Below, one piece after another: positions 32,670 to 43,594 of a stretch of 64,000 nt of DNA. Source of the stretch: Amaurobius ferox (taxonomy: Eukaryota; Arthropoda; Arachnida; Araneae; Amaurobiidae); the NCBI GenBank assembly GCA_951213105.1, contig OX578140.1, positions 119,333,653 to 119,397,652 on the forward strand, given 5' to 3'. Made by a program: the position numbers and the translations under genes. Each line of letters begins with the position of its first letter. Position 1 is the stretch's first letter. Under the pieces are notes generated by a model. That model worked only from the letters and a program-made list of their open reading frames with translations. It had not been told where the DNA came from and did not search any database.

Positions 32670-33520
32670 TACAAAATTGTTTATACGAGCATCTTTTTAT
32701 ATCTGAATATATGTGATGTCGCACAAAGGATGTAAAAGTTTGAGTTTAACACATATGGAAAGTATTGTGACTGGAATCAAATATTTGAATACTTTTCTTA
32801 TGATTTACACACTTTTAGCATCACTGAACTATACATAACATCTGGAAGACACTCCCATTACAGATATCAGTATCCATGAACCAGTTTTCCTCTTATTATA
32901 TTGTCAGGCACCTATGTACAATTCAACCTTGTGCCCCTCCCCCACTTATTATTATCGCTGGGGGTTTCAGACAAATAAAAGTTTTCGTTAATAGTGTTCC
33001 TGTTTTTAACTGTAGAGAGGATTCATGTGACATCATGAGATTGTTTTGTTTGTACAAGCAATCACTGGACGTACATTAGGTTTATAACAGAAGATACTAT
33101 TTCTTCAAGTATTTTGGTGGGTTTTTATTTTAATAAAAAGCTGTTTTATTTAGAACCTAGATGTACATCACTATATATTGATGTATGCCTAGCTAGAACT
33201 AAGTACAAAGCATAAAGACGTGTGGTTGTCTCGCTTTCATTATGAATCAGAAAATTAAAAACAGTAGCGTTATAATAGACTATCATCTCATAATAATTCA
33301 AATATATTTTATTAATACAGTTTTAAATATATTTACTTTTATGTTCATTATACATCATCCAGAAAGTTATCGATAAATTTTCATTTTTTTAATTTTAATC
33401 TTCATATTGTTTACATTAAAGAACTGTCTTTACAATGTATTGTTTGAATATCTGAAATAATAGTACCTCAAAATCATGCTAAAATTTATTATTCAAAGCT
33501 ATGAAAGTGTGAACTCTTAG
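32670..33520 (+). repeat. Interspersed repeat A (second copy)
   Basis: Matches 21600-22480 with few differences. It is the left part of locus 2, which then runs A, satellite block, D without the 3.8-kb insertion seen in locus 1. Confidence 0.8.
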
Positions 33521-33529
33521 TCTTACATG

Positions 33530-34150
33530 TTTACTGAGTTTCACTGCATTTTCCTTTGGAAGAGCATATCTGGGATTCCCCCCCAAGTAACATCAAAACA
33601 TCTAAATAAGATTCAATAAACTTTATGTACACATAATCTGAGATCCCCCCCCCCCTCAAGTAAAATCAAAACATCTAAATAAGCTTGAATAAACTTTATT
33701 TACACAGCATGCGTTGAAATGAAACTTACTGCATATGTTTAATAATTTTTCGGGAACGGTATACTGTAAAGCATTTACCTATGTACAATGGTACTCAAGT
33801 TTTACAAACATATCGAGTTTCACTGCATTTTCCTTTGGACGAGCATATCTGGGATCCCCCCCCCCCAAAGTAACATCAAAACATCTAAATAAGCTTCAAT
33901 AAACTTTGTTCACTCAGACTCTGGGATCCCCTTCCCCCAAGTAAAATCAAAGCATCTAAATAGGCTTCAATAAACTTTATTTATACAGCATGCATTGAAA
34001 TGAAACTTACTACATATATTTAATAATGTTTTTGGGTATGGTATGCAGTAAAGCATTTATCTACGTGCACTCATACACAACAAGTTTTAAAACATATCGA
34101 GTTTTGCTGCACTTTCCATTGGAAAATTATACTCCACACTATGATCCCCC
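33530..34150. repeat. Satellite-like tandem array (locus 2)
   Basis: Same landmarks as 23256-24283 (ATATCGAGTTTCACTGCA, GAAATGAAACTTACT, CATCTAAATAAGCTTC) but fewer units. Confidence 0.85.
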
Positions 34151-34359
34151 CTCAGTAACAATATATTTTAAATATAGTGACATGAAAATACGGTGACTGA
34201 TCAGCAACATGTGGCCATGCAAACAAGAGTACACTCTCAACCTACCAGCGAAGTTTTAGTCACAAATGATTTATTTCGACATTTCAAAGGAAGATTAATG
34301 GAAAACAGCATCAAACATACACCGTATATATGTAACATATATATATAGTATTCTATATA

Positions 34360-35120
34360 TTGCAAAGAAAACAATCAAAAGCTTAAAAAATGAGTCTATT
34401 TTTTGGGCGTGCAACTCTAAATAATATCGAAACATAGGCAGCATATTAAAAATCATGTCTGTCTAAGTAAGATACGATCTAGATCTGGCAAATGAAATGA
34501 AGTTTATATCAATTTAATAGATCGAGTGAAATCACATAATTTCTCTTGTTCAGAGGTACTTATATTTCACAAATTCTTTTTAAAACAAATTATTGCATTA
34601 AAATAAAGTAAATAAATAGACATGAAAAGTACCTTGACTTCTTGTATTGTATCTGTACTTGGAGTAGAAGCAATACATGTCGATAGTATCCATTGGTTTT
34701 GTTGTATCAGTACACCCGATTCAGAAGTGACGAATATTATACGGTTCATCAGACAAATCTGTATAAAGTAATTTTTCTCGGTACTTTTAATGACTTCTTA
34801 GAAGCAACGTTGAGGTGTGAGGTATAATTTCACACTGAAATCTTGACAGTGTCAAGCTAAAAAAATCGCTACATTGACAAGTATGGTAATGGCGGACGGT
34901 GTCTATAAAGAGTATGGCGACAGCAACCTTTGGTAGGGGGAATGTGACGTCGATGCAACTCATCTATTGAGACTCGGTGTCCAAATTACTAGTTACTACA
35001 GCCCCGCCCCCGGTCTCGCCCATAATGGGCAGCACAGAGGAGGAGACAATGGACGTTCACATAAACGTAAGACTGCTCTATATACTATTATGCTGGATAT
35101 AATATTTTAACGAAATATCA
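34360..35120 (+). repeat. Interspersed repeat D (locus 2)
   Basis: Collinear with 28306-29100. Its left side continues directly from the satellite flank, giving an unoccupied version of the composite-repeat insertion site. Confidence 0.8.
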
Positions 35121-35134
35121 ATCAAGTAAGTGTT

Positions 35135-36160
35135 ATATTTTTAAAAAATGTACCTATAAACATATCGAGATGCCGGATTTGAAATATAAAAGAAAGAACC
35201 ATAAATATTACAGGAGCTATGCACGTATTCGGAAAGATTTTTTTTCCGTTATGAATCATTTGTTTTTTTTTTTAAATAAAAGTCTCAAAGTACGATTCAA
35301 ATTTATTTTTATATAGCAAAACACAAATTTTCTATCGCAAATTGCGATGCGATACCCCTTTTTTTGCACCCTGCTCTCATTGCAGATAAGGTAACTGCAT
35401 CCATGAACATATAAAGCTGACATAAGAGTTTAATTCAAATCTCAGATTCACAACAGCATTCCTATAAAGGAATTTAGATTATCAATGCTTTAAGTGATAT
35501 ATTTACCAATGCTTTAATGGTGTATTATACTAAATATTTTGGAGTGTGGGCCATAGTTTATTAAAATACAATGGGTGAAATATTAGATAATTTTGAAATA
35601 TTGTAACCATATACATGAATCATGCAATACTATTTACTAATTGTCATTTGTAATTGTGGTAAGAAAACATTTAAAACAGAAAAAAATATTTAATATTTAT
35701 GTTTGCAAGCAATTAAATATGTTGTAGAAAACTTGAAAGTAATTGGATCTCGATTTCAACACAAAATAATACTGTTGTTTAAAATTATTTTAAAAATGAG
35801 AGCAAGATAAATTTACAATGAATCAGATGTTTTTAAAATCCACCTAATCCAAAGAAAAATACCCAGCTCGCTGAAATATTTCAAAAATTACATTATGTGC
35901 TCAAATACGTATCGTAGTTTGAATAAATTTCGATAATTATACAGACGTAAATAGAAAAAGATATCCATCCGTAATACGGCGAAGACATAAAAATTAAATC
36001 TCCGTGTTTTTAGAATATAAATGGCAATTAATGAAAATCCTCTTTCTGTAATACATCAATTGTTTAAAAAATGCTTATATAGCTTATATAGCTTGAATCT
36101 CTTATTGATTGATATATCTCGCTACATATATGTGTTACGTCACATTAGCTCCACCTAAGG
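35135..36160 (-). repeat. Interspersed repeat E, minus-strand copy
   Basis: Reverse-complement match to 40905-41690 and 49040-50165. Landmarks on the minus strand are GAAAGAGGATTTTCATTAA, GGATGGATATCTTTTTC and GAAATATTTCAGCGAGCTGG. No coding frame is conserved between copies. Confidence 0.8.
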
Positions 36161-36570
36161 CTCCTCTATATACGAGCTGACTCATCAAGCATATTGAAGC
36201 CCACCATAGCTGGAAGCGCAATCCATTAGCATTAGCTCTATTCGTATTTTCACTTTAGGAAGTATAATTGAAATAACTAGGGGTGGTTGTTCTGTACCGA
36301 AACGCTCTAATCATATTAAAAAGGGTTTTAGGCTATTTCGCTTTCCTAGAAACGAAGAAAGAAGAAAACAATGGCTAATAAATAATTAGATACCCGGTAT
36401 TGGAGCATACTTGTGCAAGCTAAGTTTTACAATATTATAATTGAAACTTCATTTTTTATATAAAGTATTTATTTCAAACACTTCTTTTATAATTTCTGTA
36501 ACTGTAGTATGGAACTCTATGGGCTTCAATATGCTTGATAAGTCAGCCTGTAGTAGAGGAGCTCTAGCTC
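36161..36570. repeat. Inverted repeat arms (~50 bp) around a THAP fragment
   Basis: The left arm at 36161-36211 and right arm at 36519-36570 are imperfect reverse complements sharing GCTCCTCTA and ATCAAGCATATTGAAGCCCA. The span encloses the THAP-like frame. Confidence 0.7.
36279..36389 (+). pseudogene. THAP-domain fragment
   Basis: The frame reads RGGCSVPKRSNHIKKGFRLF then RFPRNEERRKQWLINN and a stop. This resembles the N-terminal part of a THAP zinc finger (leading cysteine, FRFP block, R..W), a DNA-binding domain of P-element-type transposases and domesticated relatives. The expected ATG reads AGG, the second cysteine of the usual CxxC spacing is not seen, and the C-terminal C..H half is missing. 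It is a remnant or a captured exon. Confidence 0.6.
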
Positions 36571-36729
36571 CACCTTCAGAGCCCAATATGGGCGGGATGG
36601 AGGAGGAGCCGTAGTAAGTAGTAATTTGGACACTCCGTTTTAATATATGCATCCCCTTACCAGCGGAATTTACCAACTTTTTCTTCTGTGAAACAAACCA
36701 AACCAAATAGTGCTTTTTGTAGTTCATTT

Positions 36730-39035
36730 TGCCCTGTTCATTTTAATTTAAAATATAAAGTGAGTACGAAGTCTAATTTTTTAATTTTAATCGTTCTGCT
36801 TACATTGTGTATATGTCGTGTGTGCTGTAAATGAAGAAATGTCTGGGATAACTTTTTTAGTTCTTATGAAGAACAAATAACATTATATAAAATGTTATTA
36901 ATTATTTTAGCAAAATTTTTCCGTTATTATCTATATGTACTTTATTTTTTTCTTTTGGAATAACGTTTTCAAAATGTCTTAATAGTTAGACGTAGGATAG
37001 ATGCATTGCTAATTTAATATATTTATCATTTTATTTTTACACATTAATTTTGTACTGGGGCTATTACTTTTTAAAATTTGTGCATACTGTTAAATAATTT
37101 ACATATACTTGCCAGCTGAGTTTCTTCTTTGTCCAGAGATCATAATTGAATTCTTTAGCATACAAGAAAATTTTGCTAGCTTTTGATATGTTCAATGCTT
37201 GAAAGTTAATGACGTATTGTTAGTTTTTAAAAATATGCTTAAATTTGTAAATATTATGATAATATTTACATTAAGTATATTAAATTTGTAAATGTTAGTT
37301 TAATTTGTAAATATTAAGTTATGAGGTTTTACCAAACAATTTTTTTATTAACATTATTGTCGTACTTGAAGTGTGCTCCTTTTCATATTTGTAAACTGCA
37401 TACTGGCCAGCTAAGTTATTCTCTGTATAGAGTTTTAGAGTTCTAAATTGAAATCTCTTGCTCGTAGAGGACAGCTTTTCTGTTAAGAAAAGTAATTGCT
37501 GAAATATATCAGCATGGGAAGTTCCAAGTGACCATATTGTTTAGCGCATAATTGTAAAATTGAAACTTTAATTACTACCGGTTTGTGTTGTAGCATAAAA
37601 AGGCAATGTTTTGAACAGCTGTCAGAAAATTTTATACACTAAATGTATCCATGCAAAGCTACACTCTAGTGTCTTTTAATGCTCAATATCTGTTAGAAAC
37701 TTACTAGACAATCTCTGGTGCGTGAGTCATTTTTAAACATTAATATTCCCTAGTATTTTGTTTTGTTTGTCTCACAATCAGTATCGCTCTTGCACTTTTA
37801 ATATCACAAGACATATGTGGATTAATTGTTATACGACCCTCTAATCAAATATAAACCTTATATTTATTTAAATTAAATTAACTTTAGATCAAATAATATA
37901 TAATTTCATTGTTGAACAAAAACTTGAATAAAATAATTAGTGTTTGATATATCATTATGGAGGCAAAGAGACTACCTATCTAACTCCATGGATACTTTGA
38001 TAGCATGGAGTAAGAGTTTTCCTTTACTTTCATATTTTAAACAATGTAATTATGGTTAAACTTGTTGTCATTTGGGAAATGGTAAATAAGCCCTTTTCAA
38101 CATAACATAAATAAATGCATTATATATGCATGGTAAGAAAGTAGGAGCAAGAAGTCACGCAACAATGGCATCTAACCAATTTTCCCCAGTTACCAAAATG
38201 TCTTAATTGGATGCAATTTCCAAATTATTTAATTTGTTTTCATTATTCAACTCACAAAATAAATCATCTTTTATTAGCAGACCTGCCTTTGACCTGCTGT
38301 ACTGCATGGGTGCATGTAATCCATCATATGAATTAGTTAGACTGTTAGAAGAAAGAATAAATGGATCAAATGGAATTTGCATCATACATGCGAAGAAAGG
38401 CAGAAAAGTTAGGTATCTAAAATATCCATCAAAGTAAAATATATAGGTATAAAATTTAACGACCACTAATTTCGAAGCTTTTATAGATTTAAATCAAGGA
38501 TTGAAAACACAAATGAATTCCAATTAAAATTATTAACTGTTAAAATATGCACTTACATATTTTAATGTTTTTATAAAATAAAATATTAAATTTTCCTTTG
38601 ATACAAAATATTGAAAATCTGAACATCAGCTTAAGATTTATTTTAATAGCAAATTTTAATATGTAATGGTTAACAAAATTTCTTCCCACTCTATAGCAGA
38701 GGTACTTTACGTATTTACTGTCGCAGCTTACTTGAAAATGAATTTTATAAGTGTATACATTTAGCCTTTTTCTCTTTATAAATGAGATCGCCTATTCTTT
38801 CTTATTTTGACATTTTTATATGCTTTTAAAAAATTTAAATGTTAAAACTTAAAATGTATTTAAATATAGTTAATTTATTAATATTGTTAATTTAAATTAT
38901 TTAGTTAATTTAAATTTTGAATTTTAAACGTTTGTTTCCAAATGGTAATCTATATCTGGTCTCAAATCAACCGGATGGACAAGTGCACATGAAAAAACAA
39001 TGTGTATCCAAATATATATATATATATTCGATGTA
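36730..39035. other. AT-rich spacer
   Basis: No recognised gene. A 76-codon plus frame at 38207-38437 overlaps an 87-codon minus frame; neither resembles a known family to me. Confidence 0.5.
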
Positions 39036-39039
39036 TGCT

Positions 39040-39120
39040 GCCATTCAAATAATGTTGTTATGTTCGATGTTGTTATGTTCAGTTGTAATGTTGTTATGTT
39101 CATTTTGTTATGTTCGATGT
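39040..39120. repeat. Minisatellite, TGTTATGTTC-based
   Basis: TTGTTATGTTC recurs about four times with small variations after a (TA)n run near 39015-39028. Confidence 0.75.
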
Positions 39121-39369
39121 ATACACTTGACAAGGATTTATTTTTTCTTCATTATCATTCAATCCGCTTTTGGCAAAATTGTTGAATAAACATTGAGTTT
39201 GGTATTAAACATTATTTCAACTGCTGCACTAATACCTAAACAAGAATAAAAAAAAATAATAATATAATCTGAAAATTTTGCACATTCATTTGTAACAGAG
39301 TTTAATTTTTTTCATTTTCTCTTATCACATTACGAAAGTTCTATCATATTACAAGGCCATTGAACATTT

Positions 39370-39547
39370 GAAGAGTTTAATTCCGAAAGGGCCTAAATCT
39401 CGTTCACTCGTTTGTCTTGTATGATATAATGCAATATTGCCACCTACTGTTACCTATCTAAAGTCACTTACTAGGAGCTGTAACGCAGCTGCCGCAATAT
39501 GATACCCAAGCGAAAGTGATTTAGGCCCATTTGGAATTAAACTCTTC
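39370..39547. mobile_element. MITE with 30-bp terminal inverted repeats
   Basis: The left end GAAGAGTTTAATTCC... (39370-39399) and right end ...GGAATTAAACTCTTC (39518-39547) are inverted repeats matching at 28 of 30 positions. The 178-bp unit has no coding capacity. ATTT occurs on both sides (39366-39369, 39548-39551) and may be the target duplication. Confidence 0.8.
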
Positions 39548-39754
39548 ATTTAATGAATTGCACTTCCAATTTTATTGTGTACTTGCAGTATACTTGTTCT
39601 TCATATGGAATATACATTATAAAGAAACTTAAAATTCACAATCAAGTGCAAATTCCGAAAGTAATCTAAATAACATTGTTATTCATTCTACTAAAATATT
39701 TAAATTGGTGGTCCTAAAACGAACTTTAAGAATAGCCCTCTGGAGGGTCTACCT

Positions 39755-40550
39755 GTGGTGCACTTTCAACATAAACTCATGTCCACCACAAGTAAAAATT
39801 TTGACTTACCAGATTATATGCGTCAGCTAGCCCTCGAGATCATAAATCAAATTCCCCATAATGCTATTCAGATTTATACGGATGGTAGCAAAAATGAATT
39901 TAATGCCTGTGGCAGTGGGTTTTTTCGCAAAACCTCTACTTTCACAAATCATCTCAGGATTATGAATCCAGATTTTTGCTCAGTCTTTAGATCTGAGCTT
40001 ATTGCCATCAAGGAGGGACTAAAATCTATTAAAACTGATACCTCTTATTGTGATATTTGGATCCTGACTGATAGCCGCAGCGCCATCCAACACCTGAGTA
40101 ACTGAACAAATATTGGAGATAGAATTTCACTTTCAATACTTGAGATTCTCAGGGATCTTTCTCAACGGCAGGAAGTTTACTTACAACGGGTTCCGTCTCA
40201 TATAGGACTCCTGGGGAATGAGACTGCTGATGCTCTGGACAAGGAGGGAGTCTCTCTATCTTCTTCTCCATGTGACACTTTGACTTACCTTGAAATCTAC
40301 TCAAGAAGGAAATTTTTAAACGAGGATCTATCGAAGACCCCTCCTGTTCACATCTGGTATGACAGGAAATCCCCTGGTGGTGCCCTTACCGTTAAGGGCA
40401 ACAGAAGGACGCAGACCACCATTAGCAGATTTGCCAGTGGACACTTAAAGTGTCTTACTTTTAATCAGGGACAAAAATCTTATTCTTCTGCTCAAATTGC
40501 AATTCCGCAGAGGCCTCCCCTGACCATCTTTTAAACTGTCTGGGGCTAGC
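39755..40550 (+). pseudogene. LINE ORF2 C-terminus: RNase H domain and zinc motif, broken
   Basis: RNase HI motifs appear in order: IQIYTDGSKNE (first D), FRSELIAIKEGL (E), WILTDSRSAI (D), then VPSHIGLLGNETAD (last D). A TGA stands at 40102 in the middle of the domain, and after SSPCDTLTYLEIYSRRKF a further frame change precedes the C-terminal motif SAEASPDHLLNC. This is the tail of an I/Jockey-related LINE ORF2 that carries RNase H, a lineage different from the Jockey copies in this window. No RT is found upstream, so the copy is 5'-truncated. Confidence 0.85.
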
Positions 40551-40904
40551 TAAGGGATATATATATATAAACCCTTTATTGGTTTTTGATTTCATTGTAA
40601 CTTTTAGGCTCTTAGACCTGGTCTAGCTTACGGCTAGTACGGGCGGAATAAGTCACACACACTTTAAGAATATATGTTCTCACTGTACAAGATTATCTTT
40701 ACAGGCAAATCTAAGAATAAAACATCCTGTTTCTGTTTGTAAATAAATTTACAAAAGATATGAAATTGAATAAATATATGCCAAAATGAAGACTCTAAAA
40801 TTGCGTCGGAAGATATATCCGTACTACTATAAGTTCAATATACAGGGTGTCCCAAAAAGATTGAAACCCGCTTTAATTCTTTAACTGTTGAAGATGCATA
40901 TATT
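40551..40904. other. AT-rich spacer with a short terminal-repeat-like phrase
   Basis: TACAGGGTGTCCCAAAAAG near 40843 resembles a DNA-transposon end, but no partner end was found nearby. A (TA)n run lies near 40558-40568. Confidence 0.45.
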
Positions 40905-41690
40905 GAATACAGCTCCGCTTCCGTCCCGCCCATATTGGGCACGTCTGAAGGTGGAGCTAATGTGACGTAACACATATATGTAGCGAGATACGTTAATCAA
41001 TAAGAGATTCAAGCTATATAAGCTGGATATAATTTTTTAAACAATTGATGTATTTCAGAAAGAGGATTTTCATTAATTGCCATTTATGTTCTAAAAACAC
41101 GGAGATTTAATTTTTATGTCTTCATCGCATTATGGATGGATATCTTTTTCTATTTACGTATGTATAATTATCGAAATTCATTCAAACTACGATTCGTATT
41201 TGAGCACATAATGTAATTTTTGAAATATTTCAGCGAGCTAGGTATTTTTCTTTGGATTAGGTGGATTTTAAAACACCCGATTCATTGTAAATTTATCTAG
41301 CTCGCATTTTTAAAATCATTTTAATCATCAGTATTATTTTGTGTTGAAATCGAGTTCCTTTTACTTTCAAGTTTTCTACAACATATTTAATTGCTTACAA
41401 TAATAAATATTAAATATTTTATTCTGTTTTATATGTTTTCTTGCCACAATTACAAATGACAATTAGTAAATAGTATTGCATGATTCATGTATGTGGTTAC
41501 AATATTTCACCCACTGCATTTTAATAAACAATGGCCCACACTCCAAAATATTTAGTATAATATACCATTAAAGCATTGGTAACTATATCACTTAAAGCAT
41601 TGGTAATCTAAATTCCTTCATAGGAATGCTGTTGGGAATCAGAGATTTGATTTAAACTTTTATGTCAGCTTTATATGCAGGGACGTAAGT
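40905..41690 (+). repeat. Interspersed repeat E, plus copy
   Basis: It starts with CCGTCCCGCCCATATTGGGC and continues GTAACACATATATGTAGCG, GAAAGAGGATTTTCATTAA and so on, matching the copies at 35135 and 49040. It lacks the 60-bp insertion found at 49429. Confidence 0.8.
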
Positions 41691-43594
41691 ACCGGGCAAA
41701 AAAGTCGGAAAAGTTGGCAATCATTCGGGAAAAAAAATCGAAATAAGAGTGAGTTTTGTTCATCATAAATTTCACTTTAAAAACTTATTTTTTACTTTAA
41801 TTTTCGAAATATCCACAACAAAACCATCGATTCTCTTTTGTGAAACAAAATCCTTGAAGTCCATGTTGAAGCAAAGCCATCTGATAAACGTGGGACAATG
41901 GTTTCTTTGAGGTGTCATACGTCCCATTCAAATACAAATGAGCCATCTGGGTGAGGGCGGTCTAGGAAGTCCCCAATCTTTGTCGCCATTTTTCTTAAGG
42001 AAATTCGGAGACGCAGATCTTGCTCCCGGAGGGTGCAGATCATTTGTAGTACACATGTTTGAGAACAAAACCACTTAAGAGCAATTAGGTTCTGATAAGA
42101 ACTCTTTTGGCAAAACCTATTTTCTTCGCTATGCTGTCAGCAAAACATCAGGAGAAAAATACTGAAACACATTTACCAGGGATTTGGAAAGCAAACCCAG
42201 TATGTATTCCCTTAAAAGTGTCTTTAATTAGGCAAGTAATTTTTGAATCTTAGAAAATGTGAATGTCTTTTCTGTAGAATGCTGAAAAGTATGGAATCTT
42301 CATTTAGCCAAGCCCAGATTGCTTTAATTTTTTGCAGAGCTAGCTGGGTTGTGACCGCGTAAAGTAAGGTAGTATTTTTAAATTATTTAAAGGCATGTAT
42401 AAGAATCGTTTATATACGTTTCTCATAATTATTATTATTTATTTTTATTACTTTTTTTAAATTTTGTTATAAAATTGTGCTTTTAAAGGTATCTTTTAAC
42501 AATTCATAGGTCATTCAAATAAATTTCCTGCGACAAAATAAAATCGCAAATTGTGAATGAAACACTAAACTATACAAAAAGATCGGCAGTGGTTCCAGTA
42601 CAGGCCAGAACGGGCAGAAAAATTTGATTTTTTCCCTTCCTGTGACGACAATATCAATGCTTAAACCCGACCCGAAGACCATTGAGTCTCGGCCTGATCC
42701 GGCCCGAAATAATTTATATTCATATGTGTTAAAAACATTAATGAAAATTTTTTACGAATCTATATATATATAGCTGAAATAAAGGTAATTCTTTCATGTA
42801 TTCAATTAAAACCCATTTGAGAAATTTTCAAAATTAAATATGTTCGACCTAGCAAAATAAATATATTCGGCCCCAGAAAATTTTTCAAAATTAAATATAT
42901 TCATTCAAGTCCGCGTCAGTATTATAAAACTCCGGCACGGCCCGATTCGAAATGATTACGCGTGAATAACATTTTTCTATGTAAGTAGTTTATCTTCTTT
43001 GACATTTTAAAAATAATTTTAAATAATTAAATATCAAAATTAGAACCACTTTTTCAAAATGGTTCAAAATATTTAGCCATCGAAATCCCACATTTTCACA
43101 ATTTTTTAAATTATTAAAATATCGAAATTGAAACACATTTTACAAAATATTAAAATATCGAAATTGTTGCCACTATATTTCAAAAACTAAGAACCTATCC
43201 AAAATCCAATTGTGCACTCTCATATGGTTTTCAAAGAGCTAAAAATTACTTAATATTTTCCATCATTTCTCGTTTTCAAGAAATAACCATTTATAAACTT
43301 AAAAAACAGGAAATTTTCAATCTTAAACGATTCCTCGAAAATTGTATTAGATCTATAAAAACAAATTACTAATCTAGAACTTGGATTTCCTACTAAACAT
43401 TTTGATCGCTTGTGGTTTATCTTTCATAATTTAGAAATAGTTCGAGTGAAAGCAAGGGGACTAAAATTCTCTGACAAAAACTTTATAGTTTTTCGACAAA
43501 AAAAAAAGCCAATATACTAAAATATAAACCAATAAAAATATTGAAATTATCGCTATATATACATAAATTATACTTCTGACAATAAAAGACACGA
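41691..43594. other. AT-rich spacer
   Basis: No open frame of interest. GGCCCGA-type phrases near 42665-42710 and 42946 suggest a small dispersed GC-rich motif. Confidence 0.5.

Noticed and set aside
36449..36727. 92-codon minus-strand frame
   Set aside because: It runs through the inverted repeat arm and repeat border sequence; no homology recognised.
38203..38466. Possible small gene or exon on either strand
   Set aside because: Overlapping frames on opposite strands, no family resemblance, no splice or promoter evidence.
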